A DNA stretch of 40,524 bases from JADLEX01 sp964586775 (lineage in GTDB: Bacteria; Lernaellota; Lernaellaia; JACKCT01). Where the stretch lies: positions 1 through 40,524 of the forward strand of contig CAZPJD010000103.1 of assembly GCA_964586775.1 (NCBI GenBank), read 5' to 3'. Numbering within the stretch: position 1 is the stretch's first letter; each line of letters starts with the position of its first letter. Below are positions 7,973 through 18,121 of the stretch, one piece after another. The position numbers and the translations under genes were made by a program. The notes under the pieces are model-generated. The model had not been told where the DNA came from and did no database searches. It was given only the letters and a program-made list of their open reading frames with translations.

Positions 7973-9226
7973 ATGTCCGAGTGGAAGACCATTCTGTTCG
8001 CCTTATTGACGCTTGCGCTCGCGACGTGCGCCTGTGATTCCGATGACGACGACGCGGATTCGTCCGATTCCAAACCCGCGGGCGACGATTCGGAGGATGA
8101 CACCACGGACGACGACGCTGAAGATGACGATGCGGATGACGACGGTCTGCCCGTCGATCCCTTCCTGTATCCGGGCAAGCCGGGCCCGTATCCGGTGGGA
8201 AACACGTCGTACTTTCTGGAAGACGAATCCCGCGCGCTCGGGTGCGGCGAGGGGAATCGCCGGCTTGTCGTCGAGGTATGGTATCCCGCGACCGACGACG
8301 CGACGAGCTACGACGAGAACACGCTCTACGATTTCTTCCTCGATCAGCAGGAAGCGGCGATGGCGGCGTTCGCGGAGCACGGCGATCTGCCGCCGCCCGA
8401 GAATTATCCGACCGGCTCGTACCGCGACGCGCCGCCGCGCGACGAACCGACCGCGATGCCGCTCATCGTGTTTTCGCACGGGTTCACCAGCAGCCGGTTT
8501 CAGAACTATAGCATGGCGAATTGGCTCGCGAGCCACGGCTACGCGGTCGTGAGCCCCGACCACACGTGCAACGCCCTCGTCGCACCGTTCCCCGATGGCA
8601 TCGTCTCATTCTCGCTGCTCGACGTTCCGTTCACCATCTTCGAGCGCGTAGCCGACGTGCGCTTTCTGATCGACGTCTTCACGCAGTCGCCTCCCGCGCC
8701 CTTCGAGGGACGCATCGATGCGGATCGCGTCGGCATCATCGGGCATTCGTTCGGCGGATTCACGGTGAGCGAGACGATCAAGCACGAGCCGCGCGCCCGG
8801 GCGATGGTGCAGCTCGCGGCGTTCGGGCTGCCCGGCGTGCCCCAGGACGTGACCGCGCCGTCGCTTTTTCTGCGCGGCGACCAGGACAAGGTCATGGCGC
8901 CATTCGGCGTGTTTCACGACATGTATCGCGACCAGATGCCGACGCCGAAGATCGAGCTGTCGTTCGCCGACACGGGGCACTTCGCTTTCAGTGATCTGTG
9001 CGTGTTTTCGCCGTGGCTCGCGGCCGACGGCAATGGGTGCGGCGAGGAAACGCGCATCGGATCGGATGAGCTGTTCACGAATCCCACGCCCCAAGAGATG
9101 AACGAGATGATGAGCCCGTACATCACCGCGTTCTTCGGCGCGGCGCTCTTCGACCGGGCCGAGCTGTGGCACTACCTCGAAACGAACCACCACCCCGAGC
9201 GCATCACGCACACCTTCTGGCCGTGA
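7973..9226 (+). CDS. Asp-linker lipoprotein with a PAF-acetylhydrolase-like domain
   Basis: The 417-residue protein starts MSEWKTILFALL and has Cys19 or Cys21 as the lipidation site (ATCAC; not an ideal lipobox). An acidic linker follows (about 22–57, almost all Asp, Ser and Glu). The catalytic region resembles the plasma PAF-acetylhydrolase/dienelactone-hydrolase type alpha/beta fold. It has FSHGF (167–171) as the oxyanion segment, GHSFGG with Ser259 as nucleophile, Asp303 or Asp305 in RGDQDK, and His336 in DTGHF. It is probably an envelope-anchored esterase or lipase. The start at 7973 is chosen over an upstream in-frame ATG because it begins exactly at the signal peptide. It converges with the molybdopterin oxidoreductase, ten bases away. 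Confidence 0.85.
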   Translation: MSEWKTILFALLTLALATCACDSDDDDADSSDSKPAGDDSEDDTTDDDAEDDDADDDGLPVDPFLYPGKPGPYPVGNTSYFLEDESRALGCGEGNRRLVVEVWYPATDDATSYDENTLYDFFLDQQEAAMAAFAEHGDLPPPENYPTGSYRDAPPRDEPTAMPLIVFSHGFTSSRFQNYSMANWLASHGYAVVSPDHTCNALVAPFPDGIVSFSLLDVPFTIFERVADVRFLIDVFTQSPPAPFEGRIDADRVGIIGHSFGGFTVSETIKHEPRARAMVQLAAFGLPGVPQDVTAPSLFLRGDQDKVMAPFGVFHDMYRDQMPTPKIELSFADTGHFAFSDLCVFSPWLAADGNGCGEETRIGSDELFTNPTPQEMNEMMSPYITAFFGAALFDRAELWHYLETNHHPERITHTFWP

Positions 9227-9236
9227 ACGCGCGGCG

Positions 9237-11494
<2,258 letters not shown>

Positions 11495-11498
<4 letters not shown>

Positions 11499-11704
11499 GT
11501 TCGGGCCTTCGTGGAAGAAAGGGATCGCGAGACGACGCGGGGCTTGGGCGCGGCGCCGCGGGACTCGATTAGTTCCTTGAGCTTCGGCGGCATTTCGCGG
11601 CACGCGCAGTTCTTCGCGTGCTCCACGTGCCACGCGATCCGCTGATCGACGGTGGGGTTCTTCGGCATCTTGTGGGCGTTGTGCCATTCGGCGTTGATAG
11701 GCAT
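11495..11704 (-). CDS. Conserved small protein coupled to the molybdopterin oxidoreductase
   Basis: The 69-residue product begins MPINAEWHNAHKMPKNPTVD and continues with a His-Cys-rich segment, AWHVEHAKNCACREMP. I recall similar small uncharacterised proteins with the same 'W-H-x-x-H-x-M-P-K-N-P-T' opening. GGGGAG lies seven bases upstream of ATG 11704. The stop overlaps the start of the oxidoreductase by four bases. His and Cys residues could bind metal, but no function is established; a role in maturation of the Mo enzyme is only suggested by coupling. Confidence 0.7.
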
Positions 11705-11743
11705 GAAGCACTCCCCGGCCCCAAACGGCCCATATCATTGTAA

Positions 11744-11962
11744 GAGGCATCAAAACACGATTTCATCGAGGCGTCCAATCGGGAGGCGAACGATGGCGAA
11801 CGCCAAATCGGGCGCGGGCGCGAGGTCTATCTGCATCTGCCCGGCGGGGTGGGCAAGTCGAAACTCACGAACGCGTACTTCGACGCGACGCTCGCCACGA
11901 TCGGCACGACCCGCAATTGGCGCACCGTGACGACGCTGCTCGCGATGTGCGACGGGGCCTGA
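11744..11962 (+). pseudogene. C-terminal remnant of a DUF1697 protein
   Basis: In one frame, between a TAA at 11741–11743 and a TGA at 11960–11962, the sequence contains GREVYLHLPGG, GKSKLTNAYFD and TTRNWRTVTTLL. These are the characteristic last third of DUF1697 family proteins (normally about 180 residues). The N-terminal part, with the usual 'LLRGINVGG' start, is missing. No start codon with a ribosome binding site precedes it. It is best read as a decayed gene fragment. The rest of 11705–12046 holds no other gene. Confidence 0.65.
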
Positions 11963-12046
11963 ACGCACTCTCGTATGCCATTTCGCGTTGACCTCGCGAG
12001 CGGAGGCTGATACCTCTGGGGCATCCCCCGACGAAAGGACGACGCC

Positions 12047-12493
12047 ATGCCGGGCAAACGCACGGTCTCCGCCATCGTCACGCGTCGATTCGACGCGCCG
12101 GCCGCGCGCGTCTTCGCGGCGTGGCTCGATCCCGCCGCCGCGATGCGCTGGTTCGGGCCGGGGCAGGGCGAGATGGTGCGTGTCGAGATCGATGCCCGCG
12201 TCGGCGGGCGGTTTTCCATCGTCCAGCGTCGCAACGGGGCCGACATCGACCACACCGGCGTCTATCTGGAATTCGACGCGCCGCGCCGCCTCGCGTTCAC
12301 GTGGGGCATTGCGCCGGAGACGGGTGAGGGCTCGCGCGTCGAGATCGACATCGCGCCGGACGGCGACGGCTGCGTGCTCACGCTGCGCCACGAACTCGAC
12401 CCCGAGTGGGAAGATTTCATCGAACGCACCCGCGCCGCCTGGGCGAAGATGCTGAACGCGATGGGCGAGGTGCTCGGCGAAAGCGCGACGTGA
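12047..12493 (+). CDS. SRPBCC/AHSA1-type ligand-binding domain protein
   Basis: The 148-residue protein has the START-like fold of the activator-of-Hsp90-ATPase (AHSA1) family. Visible signatures are TRRFDAPAARVFAAWLDPA with the MRWFGP motif after it, RVGGRF in the middle, a GVYLEFDAPRRLAFTW strand, and a C-terminal helix WAKMLNAMGEVL. Bacterial members bind small hydrophobic ligands, and the ligand here is unknown. GAAAGGA lies just upstream of ATG 12047. TTGACC at 11988 with a poor -10 (TACCTC at 12011) may be its promoter. It converges with the GT-C gene, seven bases away. Confidence 0.85.
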   Translation: MPGKRTVSAIVTRRFDAPAARVFAAWLDPAAAMRWFGPGQGEMVRVEIDARVGGRFSIVQRRNGADIDHTGVYLEFDAPRRLAFTWGIAPETGEGSRVEIDIAPDGDGCVLTLRHELDPEWEDFIERTRAAWAKMLNAMGEVLGESAT

Positions 12494-12500
12494 GTTTCGA

Positions 12501-14009
12501 TCACGGGCAACGTCGCCGAAACAACCCCACCCGATTCCCCGCACGCGGATCGAAGACGTATTCTCGTGAGAGCGCGACGGGTTCGTAGCAGCTCGCGAAG
12601 CGCTCGTCGTTGCGGATGATCTTCGGAATCCACGTGTCCACGAAAAAATCCGGCTCGCGCGCGAAGACCTCGTCGGCAAAGGCGCGGTAGAGCGCGCGCT
12701 GCGCCTCGCGGTCGGTGGTGCGTTTCATGGCGCCGAAGATGCGCGCGATGGCGCGGTCGTTGAGGCCGTAGAGGTCGAGGACGGGTCGCTTGGCGTAATA
12801 GCCGATCGCGCCCACGTCCATCGACGCGACGAGCGCGCCGGGCGCTGCGATGCGCGCGAGTTCCTCGCCGAACGCGCGGTAGGTCGCGTTCACGCCCCGG
12901 CCGTACTCCGGCAGCGTCACGGTCAGGTGGAACTCGGCGAGCGGCTTTGTCGCGTAACGATGCGCGGTCCACACGCCGCCCAGCGCAAACGCGAGGGCCG
13001 CGCAGGCGACGGTGACGCGGACACGCGGCCGCGCGGCAATCCACGCCTGCGCCGACATGCCCGCCGGCGCGAGGACGAGCGGCGCGAGCGGCATGTGGAA
13101 GCGGAAGAACGTGCTCATGTTCTCCTGCCCGATCGCCACCAGATACGCGGCGAAGATTAGGACCGTGAGCGCAATGGCGCGCGGCGCGAACCCGAACGCC
13201 GCGGCGACGAGAGCGGCGGCGACGGCGACGATCATGCCCTGCGTGACGAGCCACGAGCCCATCATGGCGACGCCCTGACGCAACGTTTCGGCGGAGATCG
13301 ACGCCTTGATGTGCGCGGGGTTGGGGACGACATCGCCGAACGTGACCCATCGCCACGCGGTGACGGCGGCGAGCGTCGCGACGAGCAGGGCGAGCGGCGC
13401 GAGCCGCGTGCGCGCGTCGCGGTGGGCGGCGAGATCGCGCATCCACATCCCCAGCGGCAACGCCCAGAAGAGCGCCATGTCGGGCCGCGCGACGAACGCC
13501 AGGGCGAGCCAGATCGCGCCGACGTTTCGTCTCTTTGGGCGCTCGTCCAGCGTGCCCGCGCAGCCCATCAGCACGCACAGCGCGGCGGCCGGTGTCTCCA
13601 TGCCCGAGACCGACAGAATCGCGAAGGGCACGTACGCGGCGAGCAGGAGGGAGGCGATGAGCGAGCCGAGGCCGCGCGTCGCGCCGGGCGGGCGCAAAAA
13701 GAGAGCGAGGACACTCGCTGCCCCCGCTAGGAATCCCGCGGCCTTGAGCGGTGCGGGACCGACGAGGCCGACCTTGGCCAGCAGCGCCGCGACGAGCGTC
13801 CACAGGATCGACGTGGTACCCTCGAGTGTATCGCCCGGGTTGAACGCGTATCCCGCGCCCCCGGCCAGATTCTCGCCGAACCGCAGAAAGATGAACGCGT
13901 CGTCCATCGTGTAGCCCCAATGGGCGAGCGCATTCGCCGCAAACACGCCTAGGGGCAACGCGGCCCAGGCGATGGGAAGCGGTCGTTGTGGCGAGTCGGG
14001 AAGGGTCAC
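12501..14009 (-). CDS. GT-C-type membrane glycosyltransferase, second paralogue
   Basis: The 502-residue polytopic protein shares the layout of the 6292–7875 product. After the first helix it has the acidic pair Asp36–Asp37 in MDDAFIFLRFGENL, then FNPGDTLEGTTSILW (about 56–70), a long run of hydrophobic helices, and a terminal soluble part with a DVGAIGYYAKRPVLDLYGL segment. It probably acts as a lipid-linked sugar transferase at the outer face of the inner membrane. The start is GTG 14009. A promoter with TATAAT ends six bases before this codon, so the transcript appears leaderless (see finding). It is divergent from the Fur-family gene. Confidence 0.8.
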   Translation of the reverse strand: MTLPDSPQRPLPIAWAALPLGVFAANALAHWGYTMDDAFIFLRFGENLAGGAGYAFNPGDTLEGTTSILWTLVAALLAKVGLVGPAPLKAAGFLAGAASVLALFLRPPGATRGLGSLIASLLLAAYVPFAILSVSGMETPAAALCVLMGCAGTLDERPKRRNVGAIWLALAFVARPDMALFWALPLGMWMRDLAAHRDARTRLAPLALLVATLAAVTAWRWVTFGDVVPNPAHIKASISAETLRQGVAMMGSWLVTQGMIVAVAAALVAAAFGFAPRAIALTVLIFAAYLVAIGQENMSTFFRFHMPLAPLVLAPAGMSAQAWIAARPRVRVTVACAALAFALGGVWTAHRYATKPLAEFHLTVTLPEYGRGVNATYRAFGEELARIAAPGALVASMDVGAIGYYAKRPVLDLYGLNDRAIARIFGAMKRTTDREAQRALYRAFADEVFAREPDFFVDTWIPKIIRNDERFASCYEPVALSREYVFDPRAGNRVGLFRRRCP

Positions 14010-14015
14010 GGACGG

Positions 14016-14044
14016 ATTATAGGCGCGCTCTCCGATGGCTCCAA
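14016..14044 (-). promoter_or_regulatory. Promoter giving a leaderless GTG-started transcript
   Basis: On the minus strand TTGGAG (14044–14039) is followed by 17 bases and a perfect TATAAT (14021–14016). Six bases, CCGTCC, then precede the GTG start codon at 14009. The expected transcription start coincides with the G of GTG. There is no Shine–Dalgarno sequence in this arrangement. Confidence 0.6.
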
Positions 14045-14127
14045 CGAGCGCCCACTTCCTGGAGAGCGACTTTTCGCCTGCGGCATTGCGACCCTGCCAA
14101 CAAAACCTGCGGTAGATCATAATCCTC

Positions 14128-14156
14128 TTGACAAGGCTTGCCGATTCATCTAGTAG
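14128..14156 (+). promoter_or_regulatory. Promoter of the iron operon
   Basis: TTGACA (14128–14133), a 17-base spacer and TAGTAG (14151–14156) form a recognisable sigma-70 type promoter. The downstream palindrome at 14155–14169 abuts the -10 and covers the expected start point near 14163, so a bound repressor would block initiation. Confidence 0.6.
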
Positions 14157-14169
14157 AGACTCAGTCTCA
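14155..14169 (+). promoter_or_regulatory. Fur-box-like 7-1-7 operator
   Basis: AGAGACTCAGTCTCA contains perfect six-base arms GAGACT and AGTCTC around a central C. Its layout matches the 7-1-7 Fur-box form TGAGAATnATTCTCA, with compensating A→C and T→G changes in the arms. A further half-site, AAGAGAC, lies at 14172–14178. It sits between the -10 and the start codon of a Fur-family gene, so autoregulation and iron control of the whole feo operon are likely. Confidence 0.6.
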
Positions 14170-14192
14170 ATAAGAGACGGAGAGAGCGCGAG

Positions 14193-14669
14193 ATGCTGAA
14201 CGGCGAACCGACCGCGAAATTTCAGGCCTTCCTGACCCGTCAGGGGCTGCGGATGACCGAGGAGCGCCGCCACGTCGTCGAGGAGGTCTGCGCGAATCCC
14301 GACGGCACGCACTTCACGGTGTCCGAGCTCGTCGGCCGCCTGCAAAGCAAGTACAGCGCGATGGGCCGGGCGACGGTCTATCGCACGATCCCGCTGTTGC
14401 TCGAGGCGGGTCTGATCTTCGAGGTCGCCGTGCGCGGCCGCAACGAGGAGCAGGTCTACGAAAACACCACGTCGCGCCGCCACCACGACCACCTGACCTG
14501 CGAGGTGTGCCAAGAGGTCGTGGAATTCGAGAATGAGTCGCTACACGACCTTCTGGCAGGGGAAGCTTCCCGACATGGTTATCGTTTGCGCCGTCACACA
14601 CTCGACCTGCGGGGCATCTGCGCGTCGTGTCGCGAACGGCTCTCCGATCAGGAACTCGAGGAATGGTAA
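14193..14669 (+). CDS. Fur-family metal-responsive transcriptional regulator
   Basis: The 158-residue protein has a complete Fur architecture: a winged-helix domain (about 8–84) with the recognition-helix signature GRATVYRTI (58–66), and a dimerisation domain with HHDH (97–100), Cys103–Cys106 and Cys143–Cys146. These are the regulatory and structural metal sites. ATG 14193 is preceded by purine-rich GGAGAGAG. It is the first gene of an operon that continues into feoA and feoB, and an inverted repeat of Fur-box form lies over its promoter. Iron is therefore the likely effector, although Fur-family members for zinc or peroxide have similar domains. Confidence 0.9.
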   Translation: MLNGEPTAKFQAFLTRQGLRMTEERRHVVEEVCANPDGTHFTVSELVGRLQSKYSAMGRATVYRTIPLLLEAGLIFEVAVRGRNEEQVYENTTSRRHHDHLTCEVCQEVVEFENESLHDLLAGEASRHGYRLRRHTLDLRGICASCRERLSDQELEEW

Positions 14670-14860
14670 AGCCCTCGAAAAATTGCGAGCTGGGGTCCTG
14701 CGCCGAGGCGGGAAAGGACGTGCGTTGCGAGGATTGCCACAAGCTGCTCGCGCGCGTCGAGAACGACCGGCTCGTGATTCGCTGCGCGCGGTGCAAGTCG
14801 GAGATTCGGATTCGGATGAGTGAAATGCGCCGAAACAAGGGTGCGTGGTTCGGCATTTGA
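14663..14860 (+). CDS. Small zinc-ribbon protein in the feo operon
   Basis: The 65-residue product starts MVKPSKNCEL at an ATG overlapping the Fur-family stop (ATGGTAA, 14663–14669). Two CxxC knuckles, Cys22–Cys25 and Cys41–Cys44, spaced by 15 residues, form a zinc ribbon of the kind seen in the phage Mu Com protein. Two more Cys (8 and 13) precede it. The C-terminus is basic (EIRIRMSEMRRNKG). It may bind nucleic acid or metal, or it may handle iron for the operon. Its function is unknown. Confidence 0.65.
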   Translation: MVKPSKNCELGSCAEAGKDVRCEDCHKLLARVENDRLVIRCARCKSEIRIRMSEMRRNKGAWFGI

Positions 14861-14904
14861 AGGCGACATTCGGGCCGGATGGGCCCGGTATTGAAAGGAT
14901 CGGC

Positions 14905-15681
14905 ATGTCCTTGCAGGTTGCGCTGGAAAGCCCCGAGCAGGTCTATCGCCACTATCTGGAGTCGCGGGGGATTCCCTTCACGGAACTTCAGGCCCGCGTC
15001 TGCCGCGAGGTCTTTGCGATCCACGACCACTTTACGTTGCCGGAACTGGCGCTGCGGCTCGGCGGCGAGATCACGACCGAAGCCCTCGAGCGCATGGTCA
15101 CGCATCTGATTCGCTCGGCGCTGATCCGCAAGGTCACGCTCGACGAACGCTCCGAGGTCTACTTCGAGCACATCTACGGCCACGCCCACCACGACCATCT
15201 GTTCTGCGTGGAGTGTGGATCGGTCGTGGAGTTCGTGTCGGAAACCATCGAGCGCGAGCAGACGAGCGTGGCGAAAAAGCACGGCTTCGAGATCGTGCGA
15301 CATTCGCTGCGCATCGAGGGCGTATGCGCGCCGTGCCGCGACAAAAAGCTCGCGGTCGCGGCCGTCGCCGCCCCCAAAGCGCCGCGCCCGCCGCGTATGC
15401 CGCTCACCATGCTGGCGTCGGGGCAGCGCGCGCGGATCGTGGAACTGGCCTGTAACAAAGGGCCCGCGTGCCGCCTGATGGCCATGGGCCTTTCCGAAGG
15501 CGACGAGATCGAGGTGATTCAAAACGCGTTTTCGGGCGCGATCACGGTGCGTCTGGGCGAAACGCGCCTCGCGATCGGACAGGACCTCGCGCACAAGATT
15601 CTGGTGGCGGGGCTCGAACGCAAGTCTTCGTTGAAATCGCAGCACGCTCCGGCGGATCGTCGCGCGGCGCGGGAGTCATGA
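14905..15681 (+). CDS. Fur–FeoA fusion protein
   Basis: The 258-residue product joins two domains. Residues 10–148 are Fur-like: a winged-helix-like region, HAHHDH (93–98), Cys101–Cys104 and Cys141–Cys144. Residues 149–163 form an Ala/Pro-rich linker. Residues 165–236 are an FeoA/SH3-like domain with GQRARIVEL, ACRLMAMGLSEGDEIEV and LAIGQDLAHKILV. The Fur part lacks the usual recognition-helix motif: where Fur has GRATVYRTI, it has ALERMVTHLI. DNA binding is therefore doubtful although metal sites are kept. ATG 14905 has GAAAGGA at 14893–14899; a GTG at 14845 in the same frame lacks support. A stand-alone feoA follows after one base. DtxR-family regulators also carry an FeoA-like C-terminal domain, so the layout is a parallel in a different family. 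Confidence 0.88.
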   Translation: MSLQVALESPEQVYRHYLESRGIPFTELQARVCREVFAIHDHFTLPELALRLGGEITTEALERMVTHLIRSALIRKVTLDERSEVYFEHIYGHAHHDHLFCVECGSVVEFVSETIEREQTSVAKKHGFEIVRHSLRIEGVCAPCRDKKLAVAAVAAPKAPRPPRMPLTMLASGQRARIVELACNKGPACRLMAMGLSEGDEIEVIQNAFSGAITVRLGETRLAIGQDLAHKILVAGLERKSSLKSQHAPADRRAARES

Positions 15682-15682
15682 C

Positions 15683-15949
15683 ATGGGCGAAATGACCTTG
15701 GGCGAAATGACCTTGAGGGAGTGCCGCGAGGGCGACCGCGTCCGGGTGGTCGCGGTGGGAGGGCAGGGCGCGTTTCGCCTGCGCCTGATGGAGATGGGAT
15801 TCGTGCCGGGCGTGGACGTGTTCGTGCAGAAATACGCTCCCCTTCGCGACCCCATCGAGTTCGTCGTGAAGGGCTATCACGTCTCGCTTCGGCGCACCGA
15901 GGCGTCGCTGGTGACCGTCGAGGCGGCGGTCGCCGCGTCGAACGAATAG
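15683..15949 (+). CDS. feoA: Ferrous iron transport protein A
   Basis: FeoA is a small SH3-like cytoplasmic protein that acts with FeoB in ferrous iron uptake. The 88-residue product has the family core: LRECREGDRVRVVAVGG, FRLRLMEMGFVPGVDV, and a C-terminal YHVSLRRTEASLVTV strand. It starts one base after the fusion gene and ends nine bases before feoB. The first ten residues are a duplicated MGEMTL/GEMTL, from a perfect 15-base tandem duplication, so translation could begin at either copy. Confidence 0.92.
   Translation: MGEMTLGEMTLRECREGDRVRVVAVGGQGAFRLRLMEMGFVPGVDVFVQKYAPLRDPIEFVVKGYHVSLRRTEASLVTVEAAVAASNE
15684..15713 (+). repeat. Perfect 15-bp tandem duplication at the feoA start
   Basis: TGGGCGAAATGACCT occurs twice in tandem (15684–15698 and 15699–15713). 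It duplicates GEMTL without changing frame. Perfect identity suggests a recent event. Confidence 0.85.
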
Positions 15950-15958
15950 GCGGCGACG

Positions 15959-18121
15959 ATGAAAACGATCACCATCGCCCTCGCGGGCAACCCCAACTCG
16001 GGCAAGACGACGCTCTTCAACGCGATGACCGGCGCGCACCAATACGTCGGCAACTGGGCGGGCGTGACGGTCGAGAAAAAAGAGGGCCGGTTCACGCACG
16101 GCGATTACACGGTCAGCGTCATCGACCTGCCGGGCACCTACAGCCTGTCGCCGTATTCGATGGAAGAGATCGTCGCGCGCAACTATCTGCTCGAGGCCAA
16201 ACCCGACGTGGTGGTGCAGGTCGTCGACGCGTCGAATCTGGAACGCAACCTTTTTCTCACCAGCCAGCTCCTCGAACTCGAGCGCCCGCTGGTGCTCGCG
16301 CTCAACGTCTTCGACGCGCTGGAGCGCGAGGGCGCGAAGCTGGATGTCGAACGCCTCGCTAAGCTTTTCGGCGCGCCGGCGGTGCCGACGATCGGCACCA
16401 AAGGCAAGGGCGTGGACGAGTTGATCGACGCGGCCATCGCCGTGGTCGAGGGCCGAACCTCCGCGCGACGCAATGTGCACATCCCCTACGGCAACGAGAT
16501 CGAGGATCACATCGGCGAGATCCGCGCGCAAAAGGGCTTCGACCGGATCGTGAACGGCCACGCGCCGCGCTGGACGGCGATCAAGCTGCTCGAAAACGAC
16601 CGCGAGCTCATCAAGTCGCTGCAAAAGGCGAGCGGTGACGCGAAGCCGCTGCTCGACAAGGCGGCGGCGGTGCGCACGCACCTGCACGACATGTTCAAGA
16701 CTGATCCCGAGATCGTCATCACCGAGCGTCGTTACGGATTCATCTCGGGCGCGCTCAAGGGCATCTATGAGCCGCCGATCCGCGACCGCGTGAACATGTC
16801 GGACCTGATCGACCGGATTCTCACGCACAAGCTGCTCGGGCTGCCGGTATTCTTCTTCATGATCTGGGCGATGTTCCAGCTCACCTTCAACGTCGGCTCG
16901 ATCCCGATGGATTTGATCGACGCGGGCGTGGCGGCGCTGGGCGGCGCGGTGACGTCGCTTCTGGGCGAGGGCTTCTTCCGCGACCTGATCGTGGATGGGG
17001 CGATCAACGGCGTCGGCTTCGTCGCCGTCTTCCTGCCCAACATCATGATCCTGTTTTTCTGCATCAGCCTGATCGAGGACTCGGGCTACATGGCCCGCGC
17101 GGCGTTTTTGATGGACCGCGTGATGCGCCTCGCGGGTCTGCACGGCAAGGCGTTCATTCCGCTGCTCATGGGCTTCGGGTGCAACGTGCCCGCGGTCATG
17201 GCGACGCGCACGCTCGAAAGCGAACGCGACCGCATCGTCACGATCCTCGTCAATCCGCTGATGTCGTGCTCGGCGCGGCTGCCCGTCTTCATCCTGCTCG
17301 CGGGCACGTTCTTCGCCCCGAGCATGGCGGGGACGATGGTCTTTTCGATGTACGCGCTCGGCATCGTGCTTGCGATCTCCATCGCCAAGGTCATGTCGCG
17401 CACGGTGCTGAAGGGTGAGGCGTCGCCGTTTGTCATGGAGCTTCCCCCCTACCGCATGCCCACCGTGAAGAGCACAATGATCCACATGTGGGACCGCGGA
17501 AAGATCTTCATCAAGAAGATGGGCGGCGTGATCCTGATCGGCTCCGTGACGGTGTGGGTGCTGACCGCGTTCCCGCGCGAGGCGGCGAATCCGTCGCGCG
17601 ACTGGAATGCGCAAATCGAATCGGCGGGCGCGCAACTCGCCGTCGCGCCCGAGACCGACAAGGCCGCGCTCGCCGAACAACTCGCGCTGCTCGAGGTGGG
17701 TCGCGAAGGCGAGCGGATCGAACAGAGCCACATCGGCCGAATCGGGCACGCGCTCGCGCCGATTTTCGCGCCCATGGGCTTCGACTGGAGGACCTCCGTG
17801 GCGATTCTCACGGGGTTCGTGGCGAAGGAGATTGTCGTCTCCACCTACGGCGTGCTCTATCAGGTCAGTCGCGAAGCCGACGAAAACACCGAGGGCCTGC
17901 GCGCCGAGCTGAAGAACCACTCGGGGCTCACGCCGCTGTCGGCCTTTGGGCTCATGACCTTCATCCTGATCTACACACCCTGCCTGGGCACCGTCGCCGC
18001 GATCCGCCGCGAGACTGGCTCGTGGAAGTGGACCGGCTTTTCCATCGGTTACAGCCTGGTGCTGGCGTGGGTGCTGGCCGCCGCCATCGTGCAGGTCGGC
18101 CGGCTCGCGGGGATCGCATGA
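15959..18121 (+). CDS. feoB: Ferrous iron transport protein B
   Basis: FeoB is the inner-membrane Fe(II) permease with a cytoplasmic GTPase domain. The 720-residue protein has G1 GNPNSGKT (10–17), the G2 Thr37 region, G3 DLPG (56–59) and G4 NVFD (116–119), then a helical regulatory domain and about eight membrane segments. The two gate motifs are visible: GFGCNVPAVMATRTLESERD with downstream NPLMSCSARLPVF, and GFVAKEIVVST with YTPCLGTVAA. Length and domains are complete. It is preceded by feoA and overlaps the next gene (ATGA). Confidence 0.97.
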   Translation: MKTITIALAGNPNSGKTTLFNAMTGAHQYVGNWAGVTVEKKEGRFTHGDYTVSVIDLPGTYSLSPYSMEEIVARNYLLEAKPDVVVQVVDASNLERNLFLTSQLLELERPLVLALNVFDALEREGAKLDVERLAKLFGAPAVPTIGTKGKGVDELIDAAIAVVEGRTSARRNVHIPYGNEIEDHIGEIRAQKGFDRIVNGHAPRWTAIKLLENDRELIKSLQKASGDAKPLLDKAAAVRTHLHDMFKTDPEIVITERRYGFISGALKGIYEPPIRDRVNMSDLIDRILTHKLLGLPVFFFMIWAMFQLTFNVGSIPMDLIDAGVAALGGAVTSLLGEGFFRDLIVDGAINGVGFVAVFLPNIMILFFCISLIEDSGYMARAAFLMDRVMRLAGLHGKAFIPLLMGFGCNVPAVMATRTLESERDRIVTILVNPLMSCSARLPVFILLAGTFFAPSMAGTMVFSMYALGIVLAISIAKVMSRTVLKGEASPFVMELPPYRMPTVKSTMIHMWDRGKIFIKKMGGVILIGSVTVWVLTAFPREAANPSRDWNAQIESAGAQLAVAPETDKAALAEQLALLEVGREGERIEQSHIGRIGHALAPIFAPMGFDWRTSVAILTGFVAKEIVVSTYGVLYQVSREADENTEGLRAELKNHSGLTPLSAFGLMTFILIYTPCLGTVAAIRRETGSWKWTGFSIGYSLVLAWVLAAAIVQVGRLAGIA

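Noticed and set aside
15542..17920. 792-residue minus-strand open frame opposite feoB
   Set aside because: It mirrors the feoA/feoB codons and has a composition typical of antisense frames in high-G+C DNA.
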